From Lepidodermella squamata (lineage: Eukaryota > Gastrotricha), in contig JBLDXI010000024.1 in assembly GCA_047495785.1 (NCBI GenBank), forward strand, positions 5,394,001 through 5,458,000: a stretch of DNA of 64,000 nucleotides. Reading direction: 5' to 3'. The translations under genes and the position numbers were made by a program. Of the stretch, positions 42,454-56,000 are shown piece after piece. The notes beneath the pieces were generated by a model. It saw only the letters and a list, made by a program, of their open reading frames with translations. It searched no databases and was not told the origin of the DNA. The number at the start of each line of letters is the position of its first letter. Positions within the stretch are counted from its first letter, which is position 1.

Positions 42454-43657
42454 CACTTTTCGACTTGTGTTCGACGACTAAAACAATGAGTATATAACGA
42501 TGATGATCTATTGCGATAAAGAATGCATGAATGAGAGCGACTTATGATCGCCGTGAAATGGCTCAACTATTAACTATATAATAATATCGAATAAACAAAA
42601 CATCAGCAGCAGCAGAGCAGGGGGTGATAATTGGATATTGACAAAGCATTTCTCTCCCCGCCCGCCCGACGACGACGAGACCATCATCAGGTGAGATCAT
42701 CGCCATCATCGTCGATGCTGATGGATGACCTATACGTGTGGGCCCCGAAAACAAATATTTTTGCTGGCGATACTTGCATGCGCCTGCCTGCCTTTACGGC
42801 TTTAAAAATGACGAAATTATAATATCCGAGAATAAATGAATGAGAATAATGCAATATTTATTATTAGATGATGATGATGAGAGAAAAGAGCAAATTGACC
42901 CACACATACACACACATACAAGCATGCATGCATGGTGGAATACAGGTGAGGAGCTGGTGTTAAATTCGCATTATACGCTGCTGAAAAGTGTAAATGTCAT
43001 GTTTTATCAGCAGCAGCAGCAGCAGCAGCAGCAACCTGGTGGTAGGTATAGAAGAGTAGTACCAACCTGGTCGCTAATGAGGCGCTGGCCAATGAGCGCG
43101 CGAGGCCGAGCCGCCGTGCCAACCAATCAGCGAGCGCGCATTGCTTGAGTAAACATACCTATCTAAAACACTAATACTCACTTGTGTGTGGCGCATTTTT
43201 CTACCATCAGCTATTATTATTATTATTATTATTATTGCAGACTCTGGTGGTAGGTAATAGGTAAGTATGTCGCGCGCGCGCGCCTAATATACGCGCGCTC
43301 AACAAGGCTTAAAGCAAACAGGTAGTTGCGCGCGCGCGCGTTAAATTGACGAACAAATCCGCGTCTCGTTTCGCCTAAGACTGAGTAAGTACATTAACAG
43401 CTCAGGTATTTGTCGACGACGCGAGCACACGCCCCCGAAACACTGGAACACCACTAATGCTAAGCCCGAGTGTTCAAGTGCGCGAGTTTCGAAATCTCAC
43501 ACATTACTTTTACTTATTTGAAACGCGTGCCTAAAACCAGCAGCACCAGCACCAACTACTACTCCCTACTACTGAACGGTAAATAGTATACTTACGACGG
43601 TGATAATGATGAACTTTAATGCGTTTTAATGTTGACAATCGCCCAGGTAAATTCATT

Positions 43658-43681
43658 CACACACACACACACACACACACA
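43658..43681. repeat. (CA)n microsatellite
   Basis: Twelve perfect CA units. Confidence 0.9.
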
Positions 43682-43938
43682 GGTGAGTGGCAGAGATCAT
43701 GATGACGATGATGAAGAGATGATGAGCCCATTACAACTTTCTCATGCGACCATACCCGTCAATCAGTCAAATTTCCGAGATATGTCTCCGCTTGGCATGT
43801 AACTAACTAAAAAAAGGGAAAATAAAGCTAAGTGAGCGGTAGGTAAAAAGTAGATATATAATTAGGCAAGTGACTACGCTGCCTGGCTCTGCCTGGCTGG
43901 CTGTTCGATGAATTCACGTGCGAGTGAGTGTATGTTCA

Positions 43939-44025
43939 GGATTAGCAACACAAAACGTTGTGTTTTATAGCTTACACTTATAAAAAACTAATCATAATGC
44001 GTTAATCCGCGCCATCACAGGATTA
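43939..44025. promoter_or_regulatory. Cluster of three TAATCC sites upstream of goosecoid
   Basis: GGATTA at 43939-43944, TAATCC at 44003-44008 and GGATTA at 44020-44025, about 1.5 kb upstream of the goosecoid start. This hexamer is the preferred site of K50 homeodomains, including goosecoid itself. A regulatory role is inferred. Confidence 0.4.
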
Positions 44026-47000
44026 CCTTGAGCAAATCCAATAATAATAATAATATTATGTAATAATACTAATAATACTAATAACGATGATCGCAAGGTT
44101 CGAAACACCCTTCTGCTGCTGCTGCTGCAATTGCTGCTAGCAGACAGACATACATAGACAGACAATCGGCACAAAAAATGACTAGTCAAAGTAGTGGATA
44201 CTTGCTCTAGGTGGCGGGTATTAGGGTACTATATTAAGGCTGATGAGATTAATTCCTTAATTAATTGGCATTTATGCTTTAATTAATTGCCGCCTACTAC
44301 TATGCTGCAATCGCGGGCGCCCGCTCACCTGATGCCTCGACAAGACAAACGATCGAGCGCCGAACGATCGAAGCGCGAAGACTGCCTGCGGAAATGGCAC
44401 CTCCATACCTCCTGCTACCTACACCTGCTAATAATGCCTAATACCTTGTAAAAACGATATACCTACTGATTATTAGGTGTATACCTCGGCGATGATGATG
44501 ATGAACATCAGGTGCAAGGAGACAATAACGATGTGCGGCGACGACGTCTTCGAGTGGTGGGACTGACTACGACGAGGCGTCAAGGCGTCTAAAATGGTGT
44601 GTATAAGAAGCAATAATAAGTAGGCACATGTCTATGAGCAGGCGCAAACACAGGCGCGTCTAATAAGGCGCATTATCGGCGCATTATCAGCAGATAAAGC
44701 TGTTGACGTTTCGGCCACTTGTCAGCAGCCCAAGCAAGTGTAATATTACCTCTAGGTAGTCTGTAGCATAGATAGATAGCTAGTTGGTTGGGGATGAGGC
44801 GACGCCTCGCCTACACCTGTGCGATGCGCTGCGCCGTACTAGCCGTAGCAGTAGCAGTAGCAGCGGTAAAGAGGCGGGCTAAATTGTTCCGCAAACACTA
44901 ATATAGCTGCGTGTCGCCGCGGTTGCGCATGCAGCAGATTTACACTTTTCGTGGTGTTGTACTGCACAAGTACTTTTACTATACCTACCTATACCTACCT
45001 ATACTTATATATGGTGGTGTTGGAAGCAGCGCTGGGCGTTGGCTCTAAGTATCTAAGCAATGTTTGCCCCTGGCAGCAGTCGCATCAGCAGCATCAGCGC
45101 CAAGGTGTGCCTGCCTTTACACGTTATTTATTGTACAGGTAATAATGATGGCCGCAGAAAGCCCTTTATCCCCGCCAATCACAATAAATTCATCGGTAAA
45201 GCGGCGGAAACGCGAGCCGGCCGAGTGCGCCTAATCACCGCGTCGTCAAACACTCTGCTACTACTACGACCACCTACCTATATACTATACCTTGTATTCT
45301 TGTCTTCTTGTTCAACAATACACCTGCTGGTGGTGGCGATGTAACGGGTGTGTATAAAACGATATAATAATATAATAATAATATTATAGGCGGCGGCGGC
45401 GGCAAAAAGACACCGGGTAATAATGCGCCGGTGATCACGATCTGTCAACACTCGGGCACAGGTGCGATATTTCGCATCAAATTATTACAACCCCAATCCC
45501 CACCTCCACCACCACCATACCAGCTCATGCTAAGCCCAGACCAGTCCCAGACCCAGACTTGTACCATCCCTATGCATCTTATAACGGCGGTAATTTACAA
45601 CTGTCAAGTATTTGCGCAAATGGCATTATTGCGGCCGCGTCGCATCGTCGCCATCGCCACCGCCACCGCCGCCGCAGCCTCATCATCAGATGATGAGGAT
45701 GGAAGAAGAGCATATCAGCAGCAGGTGCCACATCGTTAATGCTTCCTAATCGACGACGCGAACACACAATAAACGTCTATAGATAGGTAGATAGACTGAT
45801 GAGAAGAGCAGGTTCCCGCGCCTATAATATTATCTATTTTACACAAAAGAGTAGCACATGCGAACGCACAGCAGTACCTATACGTAGTAGTATAGGTTAA
45901 TTAGCACAACGAATCCGCCCCGGTTCATAACATGCGGCTGAACGAACCGAACGAACTCACGCACAAGTTCAGTTCCAGCGCTTAGCTATCTGGTGCTGCC
46001 TGTTCATTAATTGAAGCTTGCAACATCGGAACAAAACAGTTTGCGACCAAAATTCATAATATGCGATTGGGGAGATTAATCGAAAGAAAGATCGGAAGAT
46101 GCTTCTTTGCAATCACGGTGTTGATATTGTAAAATGACTGAACCTTTCTATAAGAGAGGTACTAATAGTTGCAACTCGGAACAACTTGGATTCGCGAATG
46201 CCCTACAATTTACCGGTTTAAGGAATTCATGATAACAGTGCCATTGCAAAGTACCTTAATTTCTCAAATGTCACCTTAATCCATCAGAATAATCCTGAAT
46301 TTGGCTAAAATGAATGTAAGAAAGGTTCGCCTTCTCAGTGGAAACCAGCTACCAGCTTCAATTACGCGTTGCCAATAATTCCACGGGCATTTCGAGACGA
46401 ATTCTGGCCAAGTTTGTTAAATACGCGGGAACCTCGCAGTTTTTCGGCCGACAGCTGGCCGACGTACTGCCGTCGAAGACTTATTTGAAGTCAAATGCAA
46501 TTTTGAGTTGGCCCGCAAGTTCCTAATCGCTATTCTTTTGGAAGCCCAAGTCGAAGCTGTCGAATAATGAGGCCCGAGTGGCAACGTTTTCGTAGCCTAG
46601 ATAATTCCTTGTTATTTCAAGTGCCATGGAGAAGCTAGGACTGTGATGCTTATAATATATGCCGCTGCTATTCGACTGCTATGATAGCAGGCTCATAAAG
46701 TAATTAAGCTGCGTTGAGACATCATAGCAACATGAGCAGAAGAGCGGCTCATCAGTGTTGACCTTGAAAACGAGATACTAATAGATGACATGCCGTCATC
46801 AAGGCACCGCCACGAGAGTCGAATCTCTTTTGTACTATTATACCTACGTCTTTATGGCCGATTACGGATTTACTTTTTCCTAATAACTTTTTCATTAAAC
46901 AATGATTCAACGTGTCGTCGCACCCTTCTTTCATCTTTCAAAGCATCTTTCAGATTGCTGTTTTACTTAGTTGGATTGAAGTCGCAAAAGTAGATGATCG

Positions 47001-47895
47001 GCTTCAGAGTATGGTGCGCAAAAACTCGGCCACGACCTATATATTTTCTTTTCATTTCAAGTATTATTATTTATTTCGCAGATGAGATCGGCTGCGCTGT
47101 CTTACATCAGTATATCGCAGTGCTGAGCTTGCGATCAAGTGACTTGCGCATCAGTCGAATGACTTTTATTACTTATTATTATATTCTTGAGCAAAAATGG
47201 CGCACGGGCAATGTAATTTGCTTCCCACCTCTCGTTTCTCTCGATACATCTCGAGCGCTCAGCCGCAATCCTCTGCTCTGATGTTATACTGCCATCTACA
47301 AAAATAAATTATTATTAATATTGTTTTTTTGTGTTTAATTAAGCGTATTTCATAGCTCTCTTTTATGAATAATGTCCCCTGCTTGGCGATGCATGCAGCT
47401 AATCGCTCAGGCTCGCAATCTCTTTGCTTCTTTCGTTCCTAATCTTTCGTCAGGTGAAACAGGGGATGCGTATTAGTGACAGTGGATGGCAACTTCGCCT
47501 GGCCACGCAACCTCCAGGCAAATTTGCAGAAAGGTAATTGCTGGTTATTTGCTGCAATTTCAACAGCTTTCGGCGTTATTTCGCCCTTGAAGATTGACCG
47601 GAATTCACCTGAGAATCGAAGAGGAAAAATTTGCATCAGCAATGCTTTTTGAAAAAAAGAACGGCACCCATTGAGGCCTCTTTTCCAATAACGCTGCTTG
47701 TAAACTTCAATTCAGAAAAGAAATGAGGTGTAGGGTCATTCAGCGCCATTCGAAACATGCACTATACCTACCGCCGTTATTTCTTTCAGTCTTGAAGTTG
47801 GCGCTGATTGAAGAAAGCAGCGTGTATTAAAGAAATCAAAGACCCCACAACGTACTACACAGCATACCTATACAGCAGCAGATCACTAATACGGG

Positions 47896-49440
47896 ATGCC
47901 GTACGGGCGACAGCAACAGAATGATCAGAACCAGCAGTACCAGCAACAGCAACAACAGTACCAACATTACGGTGATGATGAACAACAGCAGCAGGAACAG
48001 CCGCAAGACTACCAAGCCGGCGAAGGCTACTATGACAACGGTGATGGCAATAACAACCCGGACGATCAGTATTACGCGAATGAGCAGCAAAATGAGCAGC
48101 AGCAACAGGTTGGCGACGACAATCAACAGCCATCGGCAGCTCCGGCTGCAAGCGTGACACCGACGCCGACTGCCGGGGCAGGCCAGCGTGTCGCCAGCCA
48201 ACAGCCCCAGCAGAGCCAGCAGCAGTCGCAATCTCCAGCTAAAAACCAACAACAGGCAAACGCCAATAATAATGATAAGCTAATGTCGGCAAGTGACATG
48301 CAGCTGTTGATGGAGATCAAAAAGCTTAAAAAACAGGTTGGCTTTTAGGTTATAAACCGGTAATATCTTCGCATTTTGCGCCTTTAAGAATGCGGCCAAG
48401 GACGAGGAGATAGGCAGGCTGAACAAGGCGATTGCCAAGTTGAAGATCAAGCCGAAAATCGATGAGCTGGAACGCAATCTCAGGGTAACACTTTTCATCA
48501 CACTGTTTCCTCTTTTCATAGTTTCAATAATAGGCTGCAATTTTTTCCAGTCAGTAATAATTATGATTTGCAAAGAAGCGAGATCTAATTAGGGCCTCGA
48601 CAAATCCTGCAGCTGAGAATCCTGTTCCAAACGTGTTTAACCAAGTAACAGGTTCTGAATAGATCAACATAGAACATCGACCTTAGACGAATTCGTAAAA
48701 CTGTCAAAGAGTTCGGATTGTCGATAGAATTTCGATTTCTCCATATCACTGATTGTCATAGTTTTATAAATAGCTTTATCTGATTGTCAATCAGAGCCCA
48801 TTATGGGCAATACGGGAATACTCTATGGCTAACCATGGAGAAATAAAATTTCCCCCCGATCTGGAACCCCTCGATTCGTTTGGCTGCGCCAAACTCACTC
48901 GGGGTTCCAGATCGGGGGGAAATTGTATAGGAATTGGATAGGAATTGGTCAAGTTATTATTCTACTGTCCCAGAACTGCCCTGGTTACCAAGCGAAATAG
49001 CTATTTCCAAGACTCGGCACTGATCGGAAGCTATTTTCGATTACTCTCGGAATCCCCAGGAAACTCGAAACCTCCATGTTATTTCAAATTTGAAATTATT
49101 TTCCGATTATGTTTTAATGTCGTGGATTACATCATAGAGAACGTACCTATTTTCCTTCAAATTTCAAACTATGGTTGTAGTGAAAGTTTCAAGTCAGATT
49201 TTCCGACAAAAATTGTAGCAATTAGGTCTTTCCCATTATTATAAGCTGATCCCTATGAATATTCTCTGTGGTTTACAGGAGGCGCAGGGGCTGGTTGATG
49301 AGCTGAAGCAACGAGTGACCACCACGAGCCCAACGGGTTCTACATCGCCATCTTCATTGTCTCGAGGGTCTGTAGGCGGCGGCGGCGGCGGCTACAACAA
49401 CAGCAATCAGCAGCAGAAAAACAACAAAAGAACTTATTGA
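47896..49440 (+). CDS. Gln-rich protein with a short coiled coil, unrecognised
   Basis: Exons 47896-48336, 48389-48484 and 49279-49440; 699 nt, 232 aa. The N-terminal 130 residues are Gln/Asn/Tyr/Asp-rich, prion-like in composition. A predicted coiled coil follows (MQLLMEIKKLKKQ, then KDEEIGRLNKAIAKLKIK, DELERNLREAQGLVDELKQRV) whose heptads run smoothly across both exon joins, supporting the model. The tail is Ser/Thr-rich with a Gly run and ends KRTY. There is no signal peptide or catalytic motif. The start ATG is the first in frame. The composition suggests a self-associating, possibly RNA-granule-type protein, but that is a guess. Intron 2 contains a near-perfect 78-bp palindrome. Confidence 0.65.
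48847..48924. repeat. Long palindrome (hairpin) in an intron
   Basis: The left arm (AATTTCCCCCCGATCTGGAA, then CCCC) and its exact reverse complement on the right give 24 paired bases. The apex has a further GTTTGGC/GCCAAAC pair. It lies in intron 2 of the Gln-rich gene. It could be a tiny foldback element. Confidence 0.8.
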
Positions 49441-52400
49441 AACTGTTATCTTCAATTAAATAGGTAGGCTGCTAATTATTTCCAATAAAATTCTTATTTT
49501 TTAATGAGAATTTTTGTGATTGCGACGGAAATATTGCGGCTTTCTATAAATTGATGCTGAAGACCGGTAGACGTAGGTACTCATAGCTGGAAAAAGTATC
49601 GGAAGGCAAGCATCTTGCTGGTATTGCAAATCGGGCGTTTCTCGTTTTTTGGGACTTTCTAACTGGAACTCCGGTGGTTTTATTTTCGTGTTGTTTCCTG
49701 TTTCGAACGTCTTCGTTTTGGTATTTGTTTCACGAATGGCGCGCGCGCGCTCTCTCTCTCTCAATGTACATCTGAGGTTGCGGTAGACAGACACTGCGTG
49801 TGCAACTTACGTATATGCGGAGGTATCTCGATACTTTTGCGATCTGCGATACCCAATAGTGCGATATACCTAATAGGTAGCAAATCGCCGGCTCGTGTGT
49901 AATACTACTCGGTATAGGTACCGAATGCGGAATGCGGACGCGCATCAGCGGAGACGGCCGTAAGGAGCGAATCGCCCAACTGCGAGCCGGTATTCGTACG
50001 TCTAGTAACATGCCGGTGAACTGCAGCTGCTCGCCGGCTCATCGGGTGTATAGGCATCTTCTTATATAGATACATTTGTGCTCAGCTTAACCGCCGGGGC
50101 GAGTAAGTATTACGATGCACTCGTACCATCATCGGTCGAGATCAGCGCGGCAGCAGCGGCAGAGAGACGGGAACGCCCGGTGAGGCGCGAAACAAATCGG
50201 AATAATGCTGTGACGTGAAAAATTCGAAAACAAAACTTGAAAACAAATGCCGTAGATTGGTGGTGTGTTCACTCAGATAATTTATTATTGTTATTATCAT
50301 CATTATCGTTATCATCGATCATCACTTTTTTCTTTCTTTTCATTATTATCAGTATTATAGCGCATGTTGTTGTGTAAATTGTCGCCATTTTGTTGAAATT
50401 GGCGTTGGGAGTACGCCATGCAATAAGCAGGCAGGCGTAACAACACACAGGGCCTGCGATTATTCATCTTTTTCTGTCAGTCTTCTTCTTCGTCTTCCTC
50501 TTCTTGTCAATTTTCGATTAGGTAGGTATTCGACGAATGACAAATAAATCAGCAACATGAATGGCTGGCTCTACAGGTGATAGATATGTATATTCGTGAA
50601 TCCAGCAAGCAGCCATGATGATGCATCAACGTGTCGTAAGTATCTTCGAGAATAACACAGACACACAAGAACAAGAAGAAGAAGAAGAAGAAGAAAAACA
50701 TATGACAGCAGGCTGTTTTCGTCACAGAGAGAGAGAGAGAGAGAGAGAGAAGAATGCGAACAAGAATGAATATTTCGTTCATTCCCTTGATTTGTGTCTT
50801 TGGTTTTTTGCTTGCTAAATTGGCTGGTGTTTTCGGAACCATGTCAACGGGCTGCGCGCATGTGTGTGTGCGTGTGTCTTTCTCTGTTATATCCATTATT
50901 ATTGTTAATATTTGTTGATCGGTAGTAGTAGTAGTAGTAATCTTTGTACAACATACAAACATGAAGTTGAAAACGAGAACGAAGAACAAGAAAAAAGAAT
51001 AAGAATTATTAGAGAATAAGAAGAACTTAGAAGAAGAAGAAGAAGATTAAGAAGATGTTGCGTTGCGGGCGTCGAAGAAAGCCATCATCATCATCGATAT
51101 TTCTCTCGCTTTTTTTTTAGAAAAAAATGATTAAACAAACAAACAAAATGATGGCCGATGATGACACATGTAAACTAGTATGCTAGTAGTAGTAGTAGTA
51201 GTAGTAGTTCGAAGTGGTTTTCAGAGTGGTGGTGGTGGTTGTCACACGCGAGCAGGCAGGCAGGCAGGCAGGCAGGCACACACACACACATAGGTGGTAC
51301 ATAGGTAATAAATAATACAAATATGCAGCAATAGCCTCGGCGAATCAATCACGAATCAAATGGCATCCATCATCATCTTTTATCTTGCAATTTCGCAGCG
51401 ATGAACCGTTGAAATATTATCATATCATAGAAGTAGTACGATGTAAAAATGCTGAATACTACATACATAATCGCTTATCGATTTGAGGGACGACGACGAC
51501 GACGAAAAAAGAACAGTCATCGAAAAAAAACTCGGGAATATTAAGAAGAAGAGAAGAGCGAGCGAGCGAGCTTTTGCTTGCTTGCTTGAGATACAAAGTG
51601 CAGTTTCATCATCATCATCATCATCATCATCATTGGCAATCAATCGCATTGTGTCAAATGCGCGTGAAAACACATTCACATGTTGTCACAGTCGTAGTCG
51701 TAGTAGAAGTATGAAATTACAACGATTTGATATAAGATATAATATGTAAGAAGAAGTATAGAAATAATTCGCATATTAACAAGTATTATTATTACTGTGT
51801 TCGGTATTGTTATTATTATGACCAGCAATTGTTCGAAATATCACTTTGATCATCATCATCATCAATTTCTAACATACATAGTAGGTACCATCATCAGTAT
51901 TATCAGTAATCAATTAAGAAACGACGAATAGAGCAGTCAGTAGTAGTAGTAGTAGCGCGTACGTGTACAAAACACTAACTACAACAGAACTCAATGAAGA
52001 AGAAGAATGATGACAATTGCTTTTGGTCTGGCCGATGACTGATATCATCTATCTAGTCTGTCTTTACTACATACTACCAATGCAGGTAGCAGCGAGCGAG
52101 CGAGCAAGCAAGCATACTTGACTTATAGTCCATCGCCATCGATTGCGACGATATTATTGCAATCGTACGACGGCGGTAAGGGCGATTTCAAGGGCGCACA
52201 ATGGCCTTATTGTAGCGAATTGAAACGAATTGACAACGATGAGAAGAGAACAATGCGTACGGGCGAGCGATACTCTAGATACCTAACAGAAGATGCATGG
52301 CAGGATGGATGGCTACTACGTAGGAACTCATTCAATGAGTCTTTGAACGTCTTTGAACGAGTAGATAATCAAGCATGGATCGATGGATGGATGATGACGG

Positions 52401-53010
52401 GGAGACAAGACACGTAACACCTAATAAAACATCATCATCATCATCATCATGAGGGTGTAGGCACTACGTACTAATAGTCAGTGGTCAAAGTAGCCTAGAA
52501 CAAGCTACACAGTTGTTGTTGTTGTTGTTGTTGTATCTCTGGCAGAACAAGAGACAGAGATGGATAGATACATGGAGAGGTCAGAGATGAGACGGAGAAC
52601 GCAAGTTGTTGCATGCGAGTGGGTGGGTGACTATAATTATGATGCTGATGAAACAAGAAACAAGAAGAAGAAGAAGGCGAAAACATTAAATTGATACAAA
52701 TCGGCGTCTCATTTAAGACACGTGCTGATTCGCCCATCGCCCTGCCCTGTCTATCTGTCTATCTAGCGTGGTGGTAGATTTTGCGAGTTTTACTAAGCAC
52801 AGAGTAGAAAACAGAGAGAGAGAGAGAGAAGAGATTGGTACTCTACAAGGCTACAAGTAAGTAAGTATGTATCGCCTATCATCATCATCATCATCCGTAT
52901 TATTATTTCTATTATGAGACTGTCTTGTTGTTGTTGCTGTTGTAGTCAAAGTGGGTGTGTAGTTCGGCTGCTAACTACTGAGACTGAAACTTGAACTGCT
53001 GCTGCTGCTG
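49441..53010. other. Gene-free, microsatellite-rich region
   Basis: About 3.6 kb. Examples of repeats: (AG)n at 50726-50750, (AGT)n at about 51184-51208, (GGCA)n at about 51252-51277, (CAT)n at about 51607-51632 and near 52430-52450, (TTG)n near 52513-52532. No gene seen. It contains the 3' UTR of the PP2A B56 gene on its right side. Confidence 0.5.
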
Positions 53011-56000
53011 CTATTTCACGCGCTTGTTCAACGAGGCTGTTGCTGCTGCTGCTGTAGTAGTAGAAGATGATGACGACGAGGTCGAGCCACTGCCGCCTGG
53101 CACACCCGTCGAGGTTGAGCCGCCGCCGCCGCCGCCTATCGAGGCGATGCCGACGCCTGAAAAACGACATTGTATGTTAAACATTAGGTACTTGAATGCA
53201 ACAATTTCGCCAATAAATACACAACATTTTTGTATTAGTGCATGATACTACCTACTTAATCATGAATGACCCCCCCACTGCAATCATTCACAGTCACGCC
53301 TCACAGTCGCCACTGTTTTACACTGTTGTTTGTTTTTTCAGCCTCTCATGTCAGCCAATTGTTTAGCAAAGCAACTTGAATTTTCTAGTCGCAGCGTGCC
53401 TAAACAATTCAAGTGCTGCCTGCCTGATGATTTCATGATGAGGCACCGCGCACCGCATAGTCAACTGATGATAGGTACTACTTTCCGAGTGTTCAAATAG
53501 TGCAAGTTGCAAGTTTCATCTCAGTTGCACTTCAGCTACCATCCATCCTCCATCCAGTTTTGTGAGACATTTGCGAATTCGATAGCTTGCCCATGAAAAA
53601 TCACTCACTCACTCACCCGGCGGCTGCTGCGAAATCTACCGAAACCACGTGATCATCGCGTACAGCAAAAGCCTATCTACCTACGCCTATCAAATGTGAT
53701 GACGGCTCGGCGTCGTCGTTGTTGATACGAATGTCAAACTGCGACAAAAATGCGCAGCGAGGAGGAGCCTGCCGCCGCCGAAATTGCGAGTGTCACACAC
53801 TGTCGAGGTCAAGTTGTTGCCCGCAGTAAAAGTGCCCGCTCATTTCAATTTTAAAATTATACAGAATACTATTGTCAAACCCACCGACATACATATTATT
53901 GTGGCTGCTAACGAGGCGTGACTGTGACTGACCGTGTACACTACTACAAATGCATAGTAGTTACCTATAATGCTTACCTATATTAGGCGACGTGTTCGAG
54001 ATCGAGTTGTTGTTTGAAGAGGACGAAGAACCGGCAGGTGACCGTCCACCCCCACCGCCAGCAGCTGTGCTCGTAGAACCACCGCCTTGTAGCCTCGCGC
54101 TACTCGCAGCTGCATTCGAGTTCGAGGATGATGGCGCTAGAGACGCAGTGCCATCCGTCGGTGGCACGCGTACAGGCAACTGAGCCGTGCCGCCTTGGCT
54201 GTTCTGTTGCTGTAGCTGTTGGCTGCTCTGGCCCTGGTGCTGTACAGCCGAGAGAAGGCTGACGCCGGACTGGAAGATGCGCGGCTTCTGGCCGACGGGC
54301 ATGCGCGTCAACGCCGTCTCGACGTCGGCGAGCTGGCGCCAGAACTCGTCGCGCTCCTTCTCGCGCCGCTTCGCCCCCGCCACCACGTCCTTGTTCTTCG
54401 CCGTCAGCTCGTTGAACAACGCCGTGTTCATGTCCTGCGAATTCATGTGAATATACGTAAATAAAAATCAGAAATAAATCAGAAACATCAATCACGCAGA
54501 ACCGCCACATTGACGTTGCAGCCATACCCCATTTCACACGTTCATTGCTCGCTCAGTACCGCGTTCTTATTAATTATTAACATTGGTTGGTCGCTGAATT
54601 CATCTTACGCCTGTGTTTCTGATCGCTTCCGCTGCTTTTTACGCCAATAATTACTTATTAGATTAGAGCGAGCCCACACACGTCTCATCAATAATCGATA
54701 ATCGATAATCGATCAATGGATCGCAACACCACTACTGCTGCTGCGAGTGATTGGCCCTACAGGGATGGATGGATGTGATGGACGATCACAATTGCGGTGA
54801 TGATGATGATGGTAGATGAATGTTAAAGCGAGGCGCAAAAAACAAGTCCGTGTTCGTTCGTTTTCTCACATTACATTGCATTGCATTGCATTGCATTCAA
54901 TTAACTTAGCTAACAGTCAGTCAGCCGAGTCGATCAATGACAATTTACTACTACTGCATATCGCATTATCAATTTATATCGATCACTCTTCTGTAACTGA
55001 CTGACTGCTGAATATGATGACATCATGATGAAATCCTACTATTGTGCCTTTTGGTCTTTCTCAATCATAAATAATGTCATGTTTTCATCTCAACTGTACA
55101 TCATCGATACATCATCTCGATGCAGATAGCAGGCACAAACGATGAGTAGTAGTAGTAGTAGTAGATCAAATCAATCAATCAATCGATATCGACCCGCATC
55201 GATCGATGCTACCACCAATCGCATTAGTAGATTTTGATGAAATCGGCCATTTAAATGTTGCAGCAGCAGCAGCAGCACATGACGATGCAATAATGACTAC
55301 GATTTAGGCTACGACGACGAATGCGACAGCGAATCGAAGAAACGGACGGACGGACGATCGAAATAATAGCAATCTGATGCGCGAGCGAACACACGGACTA
55401 GTAAACTTGCCATCGCTCGATACAGCTCTAGTAGTAGTAGTAGTAGTAGCGCGTGTGTAATGCAGTTTAGCAGCAGCAGCAACAACAGCAGCAGTAGTAG
55501 TAGACGGCGACGAAGAAGAAGAAGAATCGCCTTAGCCGCGCCTCACCCACTAGCCGTAGTAGTAGTAGTAGTAGTAGTAGCGTTTTTCTACTCTGCTACT
55601 ACTATTGCTACTACTACTACTGCTGCTGCTGCTATTATTAGCAACTGCCGTACGCATGCTACTGTTGCTGCTGCTGCAGCCCTAACTGCGCTACTTGTTC
55701 ATTTTTCTTTATAATATAGATGTGTTTGTTTGTTTGCTCGATTATTAATAGTACTATCATCATCATCATCATCATACGCTATATTGCGATTGTAGCAGCA
55801 GCAGCAGCAGCCATGAGCAGTTAGCCGCCAACTTCATACATACAGACATACATACATGCATACATGGCAGCGCGTATCGATTCAACTGAAGAATATCAAT
55901 CTCGCTCTTTATAAACATAATATACGATTGTAGCACTCACTCACTCGATCGCTCACTCGCTAAATCTAATGTAATTGATCGATGTGACACTCGTCACAAT

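Larger units (their letters stand above)
42454..47895. other. Gene-free region upstream of goosecoid
   Basis: About 5.4 kb with no convincing gene on either strand. It holds a (CAG)n run at 43010-43032, two alternating CG tracts (43271-43283 and 43328-43341), a (CA)12 run at 43658-43681 and clustered homeodomain-type sites near 43.9-44.3 kb. The size and content suggest regulatory DNA of goosecoid. Confidence 0.45.

Noticed and set aside
41798-42481. Long open frame on the plus strand opposite goosecoid, rich in Cys, Ala and Ser
   Set aside because: It is the antisense shadow of the CAG/GCN homopolymer runs of goosecoid exon 1 and has no domain or splice logic of its own.
43001-43148. Possible CRISPR-like regular repeats in the CAG and CA tracts
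   Set aside because: Ordinary microsatellites; there are no unique spacers, and this is a eukaryotic genome.
47836-48320. Leucine-rich minus-strand frames resembling membrane proteins
   Set aside because: Antisense of the Gln-rich coding exon (CAG read backwards gives CTG, Leu).
50549-50989. Minus-strand frame with Thr and Phe runs
   Set aside because: Simple-repeat translation (AG, GAA and TAG runs) without gene structure.
52118-52417. 99-codon plus-strand open frame in the repeat field
   Set aside because: No homology, no splice sites of note, and tandem GATGGATGG words explain part of it.
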